A stretch of 64,000 nucleotides of DNA. Source: Oleiagrimonas sp. C23AA (lineage in GTDB: Bacteria > Pseudomonadota > Gammaproteobacteria > Xanthomonadales > Rhodanobacteraceae). The DNA lies in NCBI RefSeq assembly GCF_011759385.1, contig NZ_JAARLY010000009.1, positions 1 to 64,000 of the forward strand. The letters run 5' to 3'. The translations under genes and the position numbers were made by a program. Shown here in pieces: positions 9,249-18,200 of this stretch. The notes below the pieces were generated by a model. It saw nothing but the letters and a program-made list of their open reading frames with translations, was not told the DNA's origin and searched no databases. Position 1 is the first letter of the stretch. Each line of letters starts with the position of its first letter.

Positions 9249-9455
9249 TCATCCTGGAAAGGCACAGCCTGGATGCATGCCCAGCCGGCGCAGGATGCGC
9301 GCCAGCGGACAGAAGCCCGTAAACGAGGACTGCAACAAATTGGCCCCCACAAACACGGCCAGCCACAGCCACCACGGCGACACCAGATAGGCCAGCAGCA
9401 CACTGATCAGCACCATGGTGCCGGCAAATCCAAGAACGAAACGGTCGATGTTCAT
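9249..9455 (-). CDS. DUF2892 (YgaP-like) small membrane protein
   Basis: A 68-residue protein of the DUF2892 family, the membrane part of YgaP-type rhodaneses. It has two membrane segments (GTMVLISVLLAYLVS and WWLWLAVFVGANLL) followed by FTGFCPLARILRRLGM, whose Cys and FCP motif are typical of the family. Such proteins commonly sit next to sulfide oxidation or rhodanese genes. It lies 46 bases after the sulfide:quinone oxidoreductase stop and belongs to that transcription unit. Function is not established; a role in handling sulfane sulfur at the inner membrane is an inference. Confidence 0.85.
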   Translation of the reverse strand: MNIDRFVLGFAGTMVLISVLLAYLVSPWWLWLAVFVGANLLQSSFTGFCPLARILRRLGMHPGCAFPG

Positions 9456-9501
9456 CGATGTATCTCCACCACTTCATGCACGGGCCGTTGCCAGCCAGGG
9501 A

Positions 9502-10776
9502 CTATTTCAGGCGCAGGATGCCCAGCGCCTTCAATACGTATTTCTCGTAAACCGGTTCGGTATTGCCGCTGCGCACCTTGCGCAGGTAGTACTTCTCGAA
9601 GGCCACCTTGGCCAGGTGCACCCATTTGCCGACCCGGGCCCAGGTGACGTTGCGTGGCGGTATCTGCGGCAGCGCCACGAACGCGGCACCGGTATCGCCC
9701 ATGTCGGCGAGGCAAATGGCATTCCAGGTGGCACGCGCCTGCGGCTGGCGGCCTTCCAGTTCCGCACAGATGTTGTCGGCAATGGCGGTGACCATCGACT
9801 CGATCATGAATCCGGTCTTCGGCGCCCCCGTGGGCACGGGAGTGGGCTCGACCGGCGGGATGGCCACACACACGCCCGCCGCGTAGACGTTGTGATAGGT
9901 CGGATTGCGTTGCTGCGGATCGATCAACACGAAGCCACGTGGATTGACCAGGCCCTCCACCCCACGCACCGCCTCGACACCGGTGAAGGCCGGCAGCAAC
10001 ATGGCGTAGCTGAAGGCCAGCGCGTGTTCGCGCACCGTCTGGCCACCAGCGTCGACTTCCGTCACGGCCATGCTGTCAGCGCTGATCTGCGAGACCTTGG
10101 CGTTGCAGATCCACTTGATGTCGCGCTTGCGCAGCTCCGACTCCATCAAGCCCTTGGAGTCACCCACCCCGCCAAGCCCCATGTGACCAACATACGGCTC
10201 AGGCGTGACATAGGTGATGGGCACCTGATCGCGGATACGCCGCCGCCGTAAATCGGCATCAACGATCATCACGAACTCGTAGGCCGGACCAAAGCAACTG
10301 GCGCCCTGCACGGCGCCGACCACGACGGGTCCTGGCGCCTTGAGGAATTCATCCTGATACGTGTGCCAGGCGCGCTCGGCGTGTCCGGTGGTACAGATCG
10401 ACTGCGTGAAGCCGGACTCCGGCCCCAGACCCGGCACCTCATCGAAGGCCAGACGCGGACCAGTGGCGATTACCAGATAATCATAGTCCAGCCGCTGGCC
10501 GTCCACCAGCAGCAGATGATTCTCCGACGGCACCACCTTGCTGGCGGCCACCGGCACGAAATCGATGCGGTGGCGCTGCATCGGATCGGTCAGATCGACC
10601 TGGATGTCTGCCGGCTCACGCTTGCCGATCGCCACCCAGGGATTGGAGGGTGTAAAGCTGAAATGCGGCCCGGCCCCCACCAACGTGACACGATGCTCGC
10701 GACCCAGACGCGCACGAAGCTCGTACGCGGCCGCGGCACCACCCAGACCCGCGCCAAGAACAACGACATGACTCAT
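9502..10776 (-). CDS. sqr: Sulfide:quinone oxidoreductase (type I-like)
   Basis: FAD enzyme that oxidises hydrogen sulfide and passes electrons to the quinone pool, producing sulfane sulfur at the cytoplasmic face of the inner membrane. The 424-residue protein starts with the dinucleotide-binding motif VVVLGAGLGGAAAAYEL, has LVIATGPRLAFDEVPG, and carries cysteines C128, C161 and C355, which match by position the three redox cysteines (128, 160, 356) of the Acidithiobacillus ferrooxidans enzyme. The C-terminal amphipathic region (KYYLRKVRSGNTEPVYEKYVL) fits membrane attachment. The ATG at 10776 follows a strong GGAGGAGG and is preferred to one 60 bases upstream. The gene is divergent from the BigR-type regulator, with an operator candidate between them. 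Confidence 0.9.
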   Translation of the reverse strand: MSHVVVLGAGLGGAAAAYELRARLGREHRVTLVGAGPHFSFTPSNPWVAIGKREPADIQVDLTDPMQRHRIDFVPVAASKVVPSENHLLLVDGQRLDYDYLVIATGPRLAFDEVPGLGPESGFTQSICTTGHAERAWHTYQDEFLKAPGPVVVGAVQGASCFGPAYEFVMIVDADLRRRRIRDQVPITYVTPEPYVGHMGLGGVGDSKGLMESELRKRDIKWICNAKVSQISADSMAVTEVDAGGQTVREHALAFSYAMLLPAFTGVEAVRGVEGLVNPRGFVLIDPQQRNPTYHNVYAAGVCVAIPPVEPTPVPTGAPKTGFMIESMVTAIADNICAELEGRQPQARATWNAICLADMGDTGAAFVALPQIPPRNVTWARVGKWVHLAKVAFEKYYLRKVRSGNTEPVYEKYVLKALGILRLK

Positions 10777-10860
10777 GACCGTGCCTCCTCCGACCCACGC
10801 CACCGGAGCCCGCCTCGGCGCCCCGGAACCAGTCACGTTATGACATGCGCATATTCTAAA

Positions 10861-10874
10861 TTAGCGTTGACTAA
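10861..10874. promoter_or_regulatory. Operator candidate for the BigR-type regulator, sqr side
   Basis: Perfect inverted repeat TTAG-CGTTGA-CTAA within an AT-rich patch (ATATTCTAAATTAGCG) in the sqr-regulator intergenic region. It ends 16 bases before the regulator's first ATG and overlaps a TTGACT that could serve as a -35 element for rightward transcription. The same repeat recurs at 11365-11378 before the next gene, which strongly suggests binding by the ArsR-family protein encoded between them. Confidence 0.7.
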
Positions 10875-10889
10875 TAAATCAAACGTGAC

Positions 10890-11273
10890 ATGATGGCCGG
10901 GCCACAGTCACCACACCGGTCAAGCAACGAGCCCACTTACGTGCAGCTTCCGTCCGACATCGACCACGCCATGCAGGAAAAAACGGCCGAGGCAGCGCGC
11001 CTTCTCAAGGCCATTGGCAACCCACAGCGATTGCGCCTGTTATGTCTTCTTTATGGACAGGAGCTGTCCGTCAGCCAGCTCAACGAGCGCATACCCGCGC
11101 TAAGCCAGTCGGCCCTGTCCCAACACCTGGCCCGGCTGCGCGAGGAAGGCCTGGTGCACACCCGGCGCGAGGCCCAGACCATCTGGTATGAGCTGGCCGA
11201 TGGGCCAGCGCGGCAAATCATTAGCGTGCTCTACGAAAACTTCTGCCAGCCGGCGCCCGGCCACAGCTTCTAG
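10890..11273 (+). CDS. bigR: BigR/SqrR-type ArsR-family persulfide sensor
   Basis: ArsR/SmtB winged-helix repressor of 127 residues. The DNA-reading helix is in ALSQSALSQHLARLREEG. Two cysteines, C52 (RLRLLCLLYGQ) and C119 (LYENFCQP), have the spacing of the reactive pair in BigR and SqrR, which form a di- or tetrasulfide on exposure to persulfide and release DNA. No CVC metal-binding box is present. The start could be the ATG at 10890 or 10893, or a downstream Met28, since the family often starts near MQEKTAEAARLL. The gene is divergent from sqr and precedes the DUF442 gene, with operator copies on both sides, so autoregulation is likely. Confidence 0.85.
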   Translation: MMAGPQSPHRSSNEPTYVQLPSDIDHAMQEKTAEAARLLKAIGNPQRLRLLCLLYGQELSVSQLNERIPALSQSALSQHLARLREEGLVHTRREAQTIWYELADGPARQIISVLYENFCQPAPGHSF

Positions 11274-11364
11274 GGGCTCGCCGATCGCATGGTCCCCATA
11301 AGCACATCGGCATGCTGACGCACTGATCCCGAAACGCGAGCGGGAAAATTAAGCATTCTCTAAT

Positions 11365-11378
11365 TTAGATTTGACTAA
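11365..11378. promoter_or_regulatory. Second operator candidate for the BigR-type regulator
   Basis: Inverted repeat TTAG-ATTTGA-CTAA, 27 bases before the DUF442 start. It shares TTAG, TTGA and CTAA and the flanking ATTCT(C)TAA with the copy at 10861-10874, 504 bases away. It implies that the DUF442 gene is separately controlled by the same regulator rather than only cotranscribed with it. Confidence 0.7.
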
Positions 11379-11405
11379 ACTACCCGACATTCTCGGAGCC
11401 AAGTC

Positions 11406-11846
11406 ATGCCTGCCCTTTCCAGTCATTTCTCCACGACCCGTGAAGGCCTCGTCACCTGCGCCGGTCAGCCCGACCCGGCCACGCTGAGCATCTTTGCCGC
11501 CAACGGCGGTGGGTGCGTCATCAATCTGTGCCCGGATGAGGAATTGCCCACCGGATGGGATGAACAGGCCGTGGTCCACTCGCTGGGCATGGACTATGTG
11601 CAGCTTCCCGTGTCGGGCTCCTCGGGGCTGACACACTGGGCCGCCCACGTACTGGCGGCTACCCTGGCCCGCCATATCCGCCGCCCCGTGCTGATGCATT
11701 GCGCCGATGGTCAGCGCGCCGCCGCACTGCTGGCCTTGAAGTCAGCCTGGGTCGACGGTGCCGACACATGCCAGGCCATTGAAATCGGCCGTGGCGCCAG
11801 TCTGCAGCAGATGGAGCCGGCGGTACGCCAGCTGCTTGGCGCCTGA
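11406..11846 (+). CDS. DUF442 phosphatase-like protein (Blh N-terminal domain type)
   Basis: A 146-residue stand-alone DUF442/TIGR01244 domain. It has the dual-specificity-phosphatase fold with the active-site loop HCADGQRAAALL, in which C99 and R104 are separated by four residues as is usual for this family. In BigR operons of Xylella and Agrobacterium this domain is fused to a persulfide dioxygenase-like metallo-hydrolase (Blh); here the hydrolase domain is absent. It is thought to act as a sulfurtransferase or phosphatase in sulfide detoxification, though its reaction is not settled. GGAG eight bases before the ATG supports the start, and a BigR-type operator lies just upstream. Confidence 0.8.
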   Translation: MPALSSHFSTTREGLVTCAGQPDPATLSIFAANGGGCVINLCPDEELPTGWDEQAVVHSLGMDYVQLPVSGSSGLTHWAAHVLAATLARHIRRPVLMHCADGQRAAALLALKSAWVDGADTCQAIEIGRGASLQQMEPAVRQLLGA

Positions 11847-11972
11847 ATGCGTTTGGCACTTATGCCCGATCGGGATGAGCATGCGCACAGATCGAGCTAA
11901 CATAGTGTCTTTGGTGGCCGCGTTCCGTCGTGCGGCCGCCCTACCCGTCATCGAACTGGAGGACGCTGTCTC

Positions 11973-12986
11973 ATGCCCATCAAGGTCGCCATCAACGGCT
12001 ACGGCCGCATCGGTCGCAACATTCTGCGCGCGCTGTACGAATCCGGCCGCACCGACGAATTCCAGATCGTCGCCATCAATGACCTGGGCGACGCCGAGAC
12101 CAACGCCCACCTGACCCAGTACGACACCGCCCATGGCAAGTTCCCGGGCGAAGTCAGCGTCGAAGGCGGCGACCTGGTCGTCAATGGCGATCGCATCAAG
12201 GTGCTGGCCGAGCGCGATCCGTCCAAGCTGCCCTGGGGCGAGCTGGGCGTGGACGTGGTCGCCGAGTGCACCGGCCTGTTCACCACCAAGGAAAAGGCCA
12301 AGGCACACATCGCCGGTGGCGCCAAGAAGGTGATCATTTCCGCGCCGGGCGGCAAGGACGTCGACGGCACCTTCGTCTACGGCGTCAACCACGACCAGAT
12401 CAAGGCCTCCGATGAGGTCATCTCCAACGCCAGCTGCACCACCAATTGCCTGGCGCCGCTGGCCAAGGTGCTGCACGAGAAGATCGGCATCGTGCACGGC
12501 CTGATGACCACCATCCATTCCTACACCAACGACCAGGTGCTGACCGACGTCTATCACAAGGATCTGCGTCGCGCCCGTTCGGCCACGCACAGCCAGATCC
12601 CGACCAAGACCGGCGCCGCCGCCGCCGTCGGCCTGGTGCTGCCCGAGCTCAATGGCAGGCTGGACGGCTTTGCCATGCGCGTGCCGACCATCAACGTATC
12701 GGTGGTCGACCTGACCTTCGTCGCCTCGCGCGAAACCAGCAAGGAAGAGATCGACGCGGCCATCAACGAGGCCGCCCACGGCCCGTTGAAGGGCATCCTG
12801 GACGTCAACACCAAACCGCTGGTGTCGGTCGACTTCAACCACAATCCCGCCTCTTCCACCTATGACGCCACGCAAACGCGCGTGATGGGCGGCACCATGG
12901 TCAAGGTGCTGTCCTGGTACGACAACGAGTGGGGCTTCTCCAACCGCATGCTGGACATGGCCAAGGCGCTGATGGCCGCCGCGTAA
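11973..12986 (+). CDS. gap: Glyceraldehyde-3-phosphate dehydrogenase, type I
   Basis: NAD-dependent enzyme converting glyceraldehyde 3-phosphate to 1,3-bisphosphoglycerate in glycolysis. The 337-residue protein begins [19 protein letters not shown] (NAD fold) and contains the catalytic Cys in [13 protein letters not shown], the partner His in HSYTNDQ and the substrate loop [22 protein letters not shown] lies about ten bases before the ATG. It is followed by a strong intrinsic terminator at 13039-13073, so it is probably transcribed alone. Confidence 0.97.
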   Translation: MPIKVAINGYGRIGRNILRALYESGRTDEFQIVAINDLGDAETNAHLTQYDTAHGKFPGEVSVEGGDLVVNGDRIKVLAERDPSKLPWGELGVDVVAECTGLFTTKEKAKAHIAGGAKKVIISAPGGKDVDGTFVYGVNHDQIKASDEVISNASCTTNCLAPLAKVLHEKIGIVHGLMTTIHSYTNDQVLTDVYHKDLRRARSATHSQIPTKTGAAAAVGLVLPELNGRLDGFAMRVPTINVSVVDLTFVASRETSKEEIDAAINEAAHGPLKGILDVNTKPLVSVDFNHNPASSTYDATQTRVMGGTMVKVLSWYDNEWGFSNRMLDMAKALMAAA

Positions 12987-13038
12987 AGCGCGCCTCATCG
13001 AGCATCCGTGGCGCCAGCGTCGCGAGCTTCACCCTTGG

Positions 13039-13073
13039 AAAACCCGCACGCTGTCACGCGTGCGGGTTTTTCT
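13039..13073 (+). terminator. Intrinsic terminator after gap
   Basis: Perfect nine-base stem CCCGCACGC / GCGTGCGGG with a six-base loop TGTCAC, preceded by AAAA and followed by TTTTTCTTT. The flanking A and T tracts make it potentially active in both directions. It lies 52 bases after the gap stop codon. Confidence 0.9.
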
Positions 13074-13147
13074 TTGCCCGCTCACTGGACCTGCACCCTA
13101 CATGCGCTAGGCTGGCGCTCCCCCATCGCCACACGGATCCGCGCGCC

Positions 13148-14323
13148 ATGGCCATCATTTTCCTGCCCGGCATCAAAGGCTCGGAGCTTGTCGATACCTA
13201 TCCGCTGAGCTGGCCGCACCGCTGGAGCCTGGAGGACATGACCATCGGCGACATCGTCGAAAACCCGATGGACATGGCCCTGACCGAAGGCGAATACGAC
13301 GCGGTCGATGGCCACTGGATGCGCCCCAGCCGCGTGATCCGCTATGCCTACGGCGCCATGCTCGACAAGCTGCGGCACTGGAAGGCCCCCGAACCGGTCT
13401 ACGTGCACACCTACGACTGGCGCAAGCCGATGGAGCATTGCGCCGAGCGTCTGGTGCGCCACATGCAGGTGATCCGTGGCCGCGAACAGGCCGCCGGCCG
13501 CACCGGCACACTGTCGTTCGTTACACACTCCATGGGCGGCCTATTGCTGCGCTCTGCGCTGGGCTTGGCCAATGAAAAAAGTCCGTTTGAAGGCATCGGC
13601 CGTATTGTCTTTGTCGCGCCGCCCTTTCGCGGCTCACTGGGGGCGCCGTATGCGCTGGTGGTGGGCGAAAAGGATGGCCTGTTCGGCTCCGATGAAGATC
13701 ACCGCCGACTGGCACGCACCTTCCCCTCGGTCTACCAGATGACGCCCTCGTGGGAGGACGCCGCGGTGGATGAGGACGGCCGGCCGCTGGACCTGTTCGA
13801 CCCGGACAACTGGCAGGCCAACGTGCGCCAGGCGCCGGAATTTAGCGACGCCTTCCTGCGCAACGCCGGCGCCTTCGTGGGCGGGGGCGGAGCAAGGTAC
13901 CCCGGTCAAAGCCGCGCGCCGTTGCTCAGCGATGCCGCCATGGCCAAGGCCTCGGACAAGGTGCTGGTGCTGTGCGGCACCGGCCATCCCACGCTGCAAA
14001 CGCTGCCGGTACAGACCCGCAACACGCGCAATCCGAACTGGTTCGATTTTGCCCATGCCCAGGGCGACACCTCCGGTGATGGCCGCGTGCCGCTGCGCAG
14101 CGCAGCCATCAAGGGCGTGACCCTGGCCGCCTTCTCGAACGTCGCCGATCACGGCCTGCTGTGTCGCGAGGAGCGCATCGTCAACCTCACCTCGCTGTGG
14201 CTGGAGGGCAAGGCGGCGCTGAAAATGACCCGACGCGGGCCCGACCACGCCGTCAAGCGCTCACGCAGCTACTTCCAGCCCTGGGACGGCAAGGCCGACA
14301 GCCTGGACTCGCACATCGTCTGA
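13148..14323 (+). CDS. Alpha/beta hydrolase, LCAT/lipase-like
   Basis: A 391-residue hydrolase starting MAIIFLPGIKGSELVD, where LPGIKGS is the oxyanion-hole segment of lecithin:cholesterol acyltransferase-like lipases. The nucleophile is S128 in VTHSMGGLLLRSA. Later sequence PPFRGSLGAPYA and the C-terminal GDGRVPLRSAA followed by HGLLC provide plausible Asp and His triad members. There is no signal peptide, so it is probably cytosolic. The substrate is unknown, and phospholipid or polyester esters are possible. A start at 13148 is chosen because upstream in-frame residues run through the gap terminator. It stands alone between gap and the LacI regulator. Confidence 0.75.
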   Translation: MAIIFLPGIKGSELVDTYPLSWPHRWSLEDMTIGDIVENPMDMALTEGEYDAVDGHWMRPSRVIRYAYGAMLDKLRHWKAPEPVYVHTYDWRKPMEHCAERLVRHMQVIRGREQAAGRTGTLSFVTHSMGGLLLRSALGLANEKSPFEGIGRIVFVAPPFRGSLGAPYALVVGEKDGLFGSDEDHRRLARTFPSVYQMTPSWEDAAVDEDGRPLDLFDPDNWQANVRQAPEFSDAFLRNAGAFVGGGGARYPGQSRAPLLSDAAMAKASDKVLVLCGTGHPTLQTLPVQTRNTRNPNWFDFAHAQGDTSGDGRVPLRSAAIKGVTLAAFSNVADHGLLCREERIVNLTSLWLEGKAALKMTRRGPDHAVKRSRSYFQPWDGKADSLDSHIV

Positions 14324-14362
14324 AGTCTTCCTTCAGGCAGGTTGCGCACCCCATCTGCCCGT

Positions 14363-14381
14363 CATCCGCATATGTCGGATG
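14363..14381. promoter_or_regulatory. Inverted repeat upstream of the LacI-family gene
   Basis: CATCCG-N7-CGGATG, perfect six-base arms around CATATGT, about 107 bases before the regulator start and directly followed by TTAGAAT, which resembles a -10 element. It is a reasonable autoregulatory site for the LacI-family protein, but no second copy was found at the other genes of the locus. Confidence 0.4.
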
Positions 14382-14487
14382 TTAGAATGATCAGGCGCTT
14401 GGACGGCCCATGGCGCCTCGCAAAGACCCACACTGCAAGGCGCTCTAAACGGCAGTCCACCCGACTTTTGGTGAAGGACGACGACCG

Positions 14488-15507
14488 ATGCGGATACGAA
14501 TAGGCGATGTGGCACAAGACGATGTGGCGCGGGTAGCCGGCGTATCGCAAAAGACCGTCTCGCGCGTTCTCAACAATGAGCCCAATGTGCGCGCCAAGAC
14601 CCGTGAAAAGGTATTGGCCGCCGTTCAGTCGTTGCAGTACCACCCCAACCTTTCAGCACGAAGCCTGGCCTCGAATCGCTCTTTTCTGGTGGCCTTGCTT
14701 TATGACAATCCATCCCAGAGCTACGTCATGGAAACGCTTACCGGCGTCCTTGATGCCTGCGAGCCGCGCAACTTCGGCATGATGGTCAAGCCACTGGATT
14801 CCAATGCTCCCGACATCGCCGAGCGGACCATGTCTCTGGTGCACAAGCGTCGCCCTGACGGCCTGATCCTCACGCCTCCGCTTACTGAATGCGGTGAGCT
14901 GCTGCGCACTCTGAAAGACCGAGGCATTCCGTTCTCGTGTGTCCTGCCGCATGACCCGGCAGAAAACATCGGCGTAACTATGGACGAGAGCGCCGCGGCA
15001 TGTGAGATCACCTCGTACCTTGTCGAGCTCGGACATCGCCGTATTGCACACGTTACCGGGCGCATGTCACACAGCGCAGCCAAATGGCGACTGGACGGAT
15101 ATCGGGAGGGGCTCCGCCTGGCCGGAATACGCTATCACACGTCCCTTGTCGTGCAGGGGCAATTCACTTTCTCATCAGGCGTCATGGCCGCACGCACCCT
15201 ATTTGCTTCTCGCAAGCGCCCTACTGCCATTTTTGCGGCGAACGATGAAATGGCTACTGGTGTGATGTGGGAAGCTGCTCACCATGGTCTGATGGTGCCC
15301 AATGACATATCCGTGTGCGGCTTTGACGATTCCCCGATGGCCGAACAGGTCTGGCCCCCACTGACCACGGTACGTCAGCCCAATCGGGATATGGGGAGAA
15401 TTGCTGCCGACCAGTTGCTCAACACACTTGAAGGCGGTGAAGGACACATGAGGACCGTGCCTTACACACTATGCAAACGTGAATCGACAGACAGCATCGT
15501 GGCCTAG
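14488..15507 (+). CDS. LacI-family transcriptional regulator of the uronate locus
   Basis: A 339-residue LacI/GalR protein. The N-terminal helix-turn-helix and hinge are clear (DDVARVAGVSQKTVSRVLNN, then NLSARSLASNRS), followed by a periplasmic-binding-protein-like effector domain (FLVALLYDNPSQSYV, GHRRIAHVTGRM, AIFAANDEMATGVM, SVCGFDDSPMAEQVWPPLTTV). It faces the uronate genes convergently, with its stop 55 bases from the manD stop. The effector is probably a uronate or a catabolic intermediate such as fructuronate or mannonate, by position only. A weak GAAGGA precedes the ATG. Confidence 0.88.
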   Translation: MRIRIGDVAQDDVARVAGVSQKTVSRVLNNEPNVRAKTREKVLAAVQSLQYHPNLSARSLASNRSFLVALLYDNPSQSYVMETLTGVLDACEPRNFGMMVKPLDSNAPDIAERTMSLVHKRRPDGLILTPPLTECGELLRTLKDRGIPFSCVLPHDPAENIGVTMDESAAACEITSYLVELGHRRIAHVTGRMSHSAAKWRLDGYREGLRLAGIRYHTSLVVQGQFTFSSGVMAARTLFASRKRPTAIFAANDEMATGVMWEAAHHGLMVPNDISVCGFDDSPMAEQVWPPLTTVRQPNRDMGRIAADQLLNTLEGGEGHMRTVPYTLCKRESTDSIVA

Positions 15508-15561
15508 AGTGCCAACAACATGGGCGCAGCACGAGGACAGCTGCATTCAATGGCGCTGTTT

Positions 15562-16794
15562 TCACCAGTCATGAATCGTCCCATCCGCCAAACGATTATA
15601 TGGAAGATAGGCCCGCTGATACGGGTACTTGCCGGCCTCATCACGATCCAGTTCAACACCGAGGCCCGGCTTGTCGCCAGGATGTAGCATGCCGTCTCGC
15701 CATGTGAACGATTGCTGGAATACTCGATGGGCGTTCTCGCTGTGCTGCATGTATTCCTGAATGCCGAAATTGTGGATCGCAAGCCCCAAGTGCATGGCGG
15801 CGGCCATGCCCACCGGTGAAATATCCGTAGGACCGTGCATGCCGGACTTAATCTGGTACTGCGCGGCGAATTCAAGCACCTTCTTCAGATGCGAAATACC
15901 TCCGGTATGGGTCACGGCACTACGCACGTAGTCGATCAGTTGCTCGCGGATGATCTGCTGATAGTCCCAAACCGTATTGAAGATCTCACCAATGGCCAGC
16001 GGAATGGTCGTGTGCTGGCGTACCAGGCGCAGGGCCTCCTGGTTTTCCGCGGGAGTACAGTCCTCCAGCCAAAACAGGTCGTAAGGTTCCAGGGCTTTGC
16101 CCAGCTTGGCCGCCTGAATTGGCGTCATGCGGTGATGGCCATCATGCAGCAATGGGAGTTCCGGCCCAAACTCGTTGCGCACAGCCTCGAACACACCCGG
16201 CAGATGGCGAAGATAGGCTCGGGTATCCCAGTCTTCCTCACGGGGATAGGCCCCGCGCTGTGCCGGTTCATGGTCATAACGCTGGCCAACCACATTTGTG
16301 GCATTGGAAGCAATACCGTAGATGGCTTTCAGACCCGGCACGCCGGTCTGCACGCGAATGGCGTGATAGCCCTTTTCAAGGTGCGCCCGTATGGAGTCGA
16401 ACAATTCTTCCTGTGACTTGCCCGACGCATGGCCATAGGCCAGCAAGCCGCGTCGCGAGGCACCACCGAGTAACTGATATACAGGCATACCGGCGGCCTT
16501 GCCCTTGATGTCCCACAATGCCATATCGACGGCGGCGATGGCTGCCATCGTGATTGGTCCCCGGCGCCAGTACGCACCTCGATACAGGAACTGCCAAGTA
16601 TCTTCGATGCAGCTTCCATCACGCCCGACCAATATCGGCACGACATGGTCTCTGAGGTAACTCACCACCGCCAGCTCACGACCGTTGAGCGTGGCATCGC
16701 CCAAACCGCTGAGTCCTTCTTCAGTGGTCAACTTCAGGGTGACAAAATTGCGATCAGGGCTGGTGACGATGACTTCGGCGCGATCAATGATCAT
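15562..16794 (-). CDS. manD: D-mannonate dehydratase, enolase superfamily
   Basis: Dehydrates D-mannonate to 2-keto-3-deoxygluconate, the last uronate-specific step of the glucuronate route. The 410-residue protein belongs to the ManD/RspA branch of the mandelate-racemase group. Metal ligands D218 (LLHDGHHR), E244 ([12 protein letters not shown]) and E270 (AIGEIFNT) have exactly the 26-residue spacings of the Novosphingobium aromaticivorans enzyme, H220 matches its catalytic His, and Y173 near EPA its catalytic Tyr. It is unrelated to the UxuA fold. The ATG overlaps the uxuB stop by four bases, so it is the last gene of a coupled uxaC-uxuB-manD unit. Confidence 0.93.
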   Translation of the reverse strand: MIIDRAEVIVTSPDRNFVTLKLTTEEGLSGLGDATLNGRELAVVSYLRDHVVPILVGRDGSCIEDTWQFLYRGAYWRRGPITMAAIAAVDMALWDIKGKAAGMPVYQLLGGASRRGLLAYGHASGKSQEELFDSIRAHLEKGYHAIRVQTGVPGLKAIYGIASNATNVVGQRYDHEPAQRGAYPREEDWDTRAYLRHLPGVFEAVRNEFGPELPLLHDGHHRMTPIQAAKLGKALEPYDLFWLEDCTPAENQEALRLVRQHTTIPLAIGEIFNTVWDYQQIIREQLIDYVRSAVTHTGGISHLKKVLEFAAQYQIKSGMHGPTDISPVGMAAAMHLGLAIHNFGIQEYMQHSENAHRVFQQSFTWRDGMLHPGDKPGLGVELDRDEAGKYPYQRAYLPYNRLADGTIHDW

Positions 16795-18200
16795 GAGCGG
16801 AAACCCGAAACGGAAGGAAGGAGGGCAAGGACCTGCCGCACTTGATGGGTGAATGCGGCATCACGGGCCAGGTGCGGACTCACAAGGTCAATCAGCGCCG
16901 ACACCGCATCGCCTGGTGTGGCCATTGCCGCACGAATCGCCGCTTCACGTGCATCAGGTGACGCCATTCGCCGGCACCACAGAGCTATCCAGCAAGCTAT
17001 GACTCGCGCGCAAGCGCCCGCCTCACGACCAATGGCGCGCTCGGCCTCGGCTACCGGAACCACACGCACCTGCAACTTGGTCAGGCTATCCCTGCCGATC
17101 TGATCCAACGCGTGACAGATGCGTTCATTCGAGAATCGCTGGATCAGCGCGCCACAATAACCGGTTGTATTCACTGCGTCGGCGGGCAAGTGTCGTGAGG
17201 CCTCGCCCCAGAAAGCCTGCACCAAACCTCGCAGATGCGGATCGCTGATAGCTTGCGCCACGGTATCGTGACCAAGCAGTGGACCGGCGCAGGCCAGCAA
17301 GCTGTGCGCACCATTGAGCAACCAAAGCTTGCGCCGCTCGAAGGGTCCGATATCGTCTACGAAGCGGGCGCCGGCAAACTCCCATGGCGGGCGCCCCGCG
17401 GGAAACTGACCACACAGCACCCAGTCATGGAACGGCTCGGTGACCACAACCGCCGTATCGCGCCAACCATGCATGGCACCAAGCCGTACCTTCTCTTTGT
17501 CGCTAATGGAGGGGGTGATGCGGTCGACCGATGTCGAAACGCACGATACCTGTTGCTCAATCCATCGACCCAACCCCTGATCCACGCTGTCACCCAGCGT
17601 CGCCAACGCCTTTGCAACATGGCGTCCGTTGTCAGGCAGATTGTCACAAGGCACGACAGCCAGGGGGCCGCCCCCATGTCGCATGCGTTGGCGCATACCC
17701 AGCACCAGCCGGCCAGGCGCGGTCCTTGGTTCCGCGACATCCGACCGCAGTGCCGCCAAATCGGCCTGTATGGCCGGGCTATGCATATCAAGCGAGCCAT
17801 CGGGTGTGAGGTGATAGCCGGCCTCAGTCACCGTCAATGTCACCACAGCCGTTTGCGAAGACGCTAACAAGCTGCCGAACCTGGTCATGTCCGCACCGTC
17901 AGCCGCTTCGACCAGACTGGTAATGATGCGGGCGCTATCACCCTCAGGGCCGCGCTCGACAAGCGTGTAGAGTCCATCCTGTGCCGAAAGACGCTGCGCG
18001 ACCACAGGCCGGCGTCCGGTAAACGCAGCGATGCCCCAGGCCTGCGAACACGTGTCGGTGTACCAGACTTGATGTGCGCGATGAAAGGCTCCCAGTCCCA
18101 TGTGCACGATCCGCGCCGGAGGGCTCGGCACCCGCCGCCCCCTGCCAGCAAGCGCAGCTCGTCCCAGTCTGGGCAGATTCGAATCGCCGCCGCCATTCAA
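16791..18200 (-). CDS. uxuB: D-mannonate oxidoreductase (fructuronate reductase)
   Basis: NAD-dependent polyol dehydrogenase-family enzyme reducing D-fructuronate to D-mannonate. The 469-residue protein has the N-terminal fold signature [27 protein letters not shown] (with the conserved Asn), [10 protein letters not shown], and [13 protein letters not shown] containing the catalytic Lys-Asn-His region. The start is a TTG at 18200 that overlaps the uxaC stop by four bases (TTGA); the nearby ATG at 18196 is out of frame, and no other upstream start exists. This makes translation depend on uxaC. Mannitol or altronate activity is excluded only by its neighbours UxaC and ManD. Confidence 0.9.
   Translation of the reverse strand: MNGGGDSNLPRLGRAALAGRGRRVPSPPARIVHMGLGAFHRAHQVWYTDTCSQAWGIAAFTGRRPVVAQRLSAQDGLYTLVERGPEGDSARIITSLVEAADGADMTRFGSLLASSQTAVVTLTVTEAGYHLTPDGSLDMHSPAIQADLAALRSDVAEPRTAPGRLVLGMRQRMRHGGGPLAVVPCDNLPDNGRHVAKALATLGDSVDQGLGRWIEQQVSCVSTSVDRITPSISDKEKVRLGAMHGWRDTAVVVTEPFHDWVLCGQFPAGRPPWEFAGARFVDDIGPFERRKLWLLNGAHSLLACAGPLLGHDTVAQAISDPHLRGLVQAFWGEASRHLPADAVNTTGYCGALIQRFSNERICHALDQIGRDSLTKLQVRVVPVAEAERAIGREAGACARVIACWIALWCRRMASPDAREAAIRAAMATPGDAVSALIDLVSPHLARDAAFTHQVRQVLALLPSVSGFRS

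Noticed and set aside
11742-12998. 418-codon minus-strand frame opposite gap
   Set aside because: Overlaps GAPDH entirely and has no recognisable domain; the Gly/Val/His-rich sequence is an antisense artefact.
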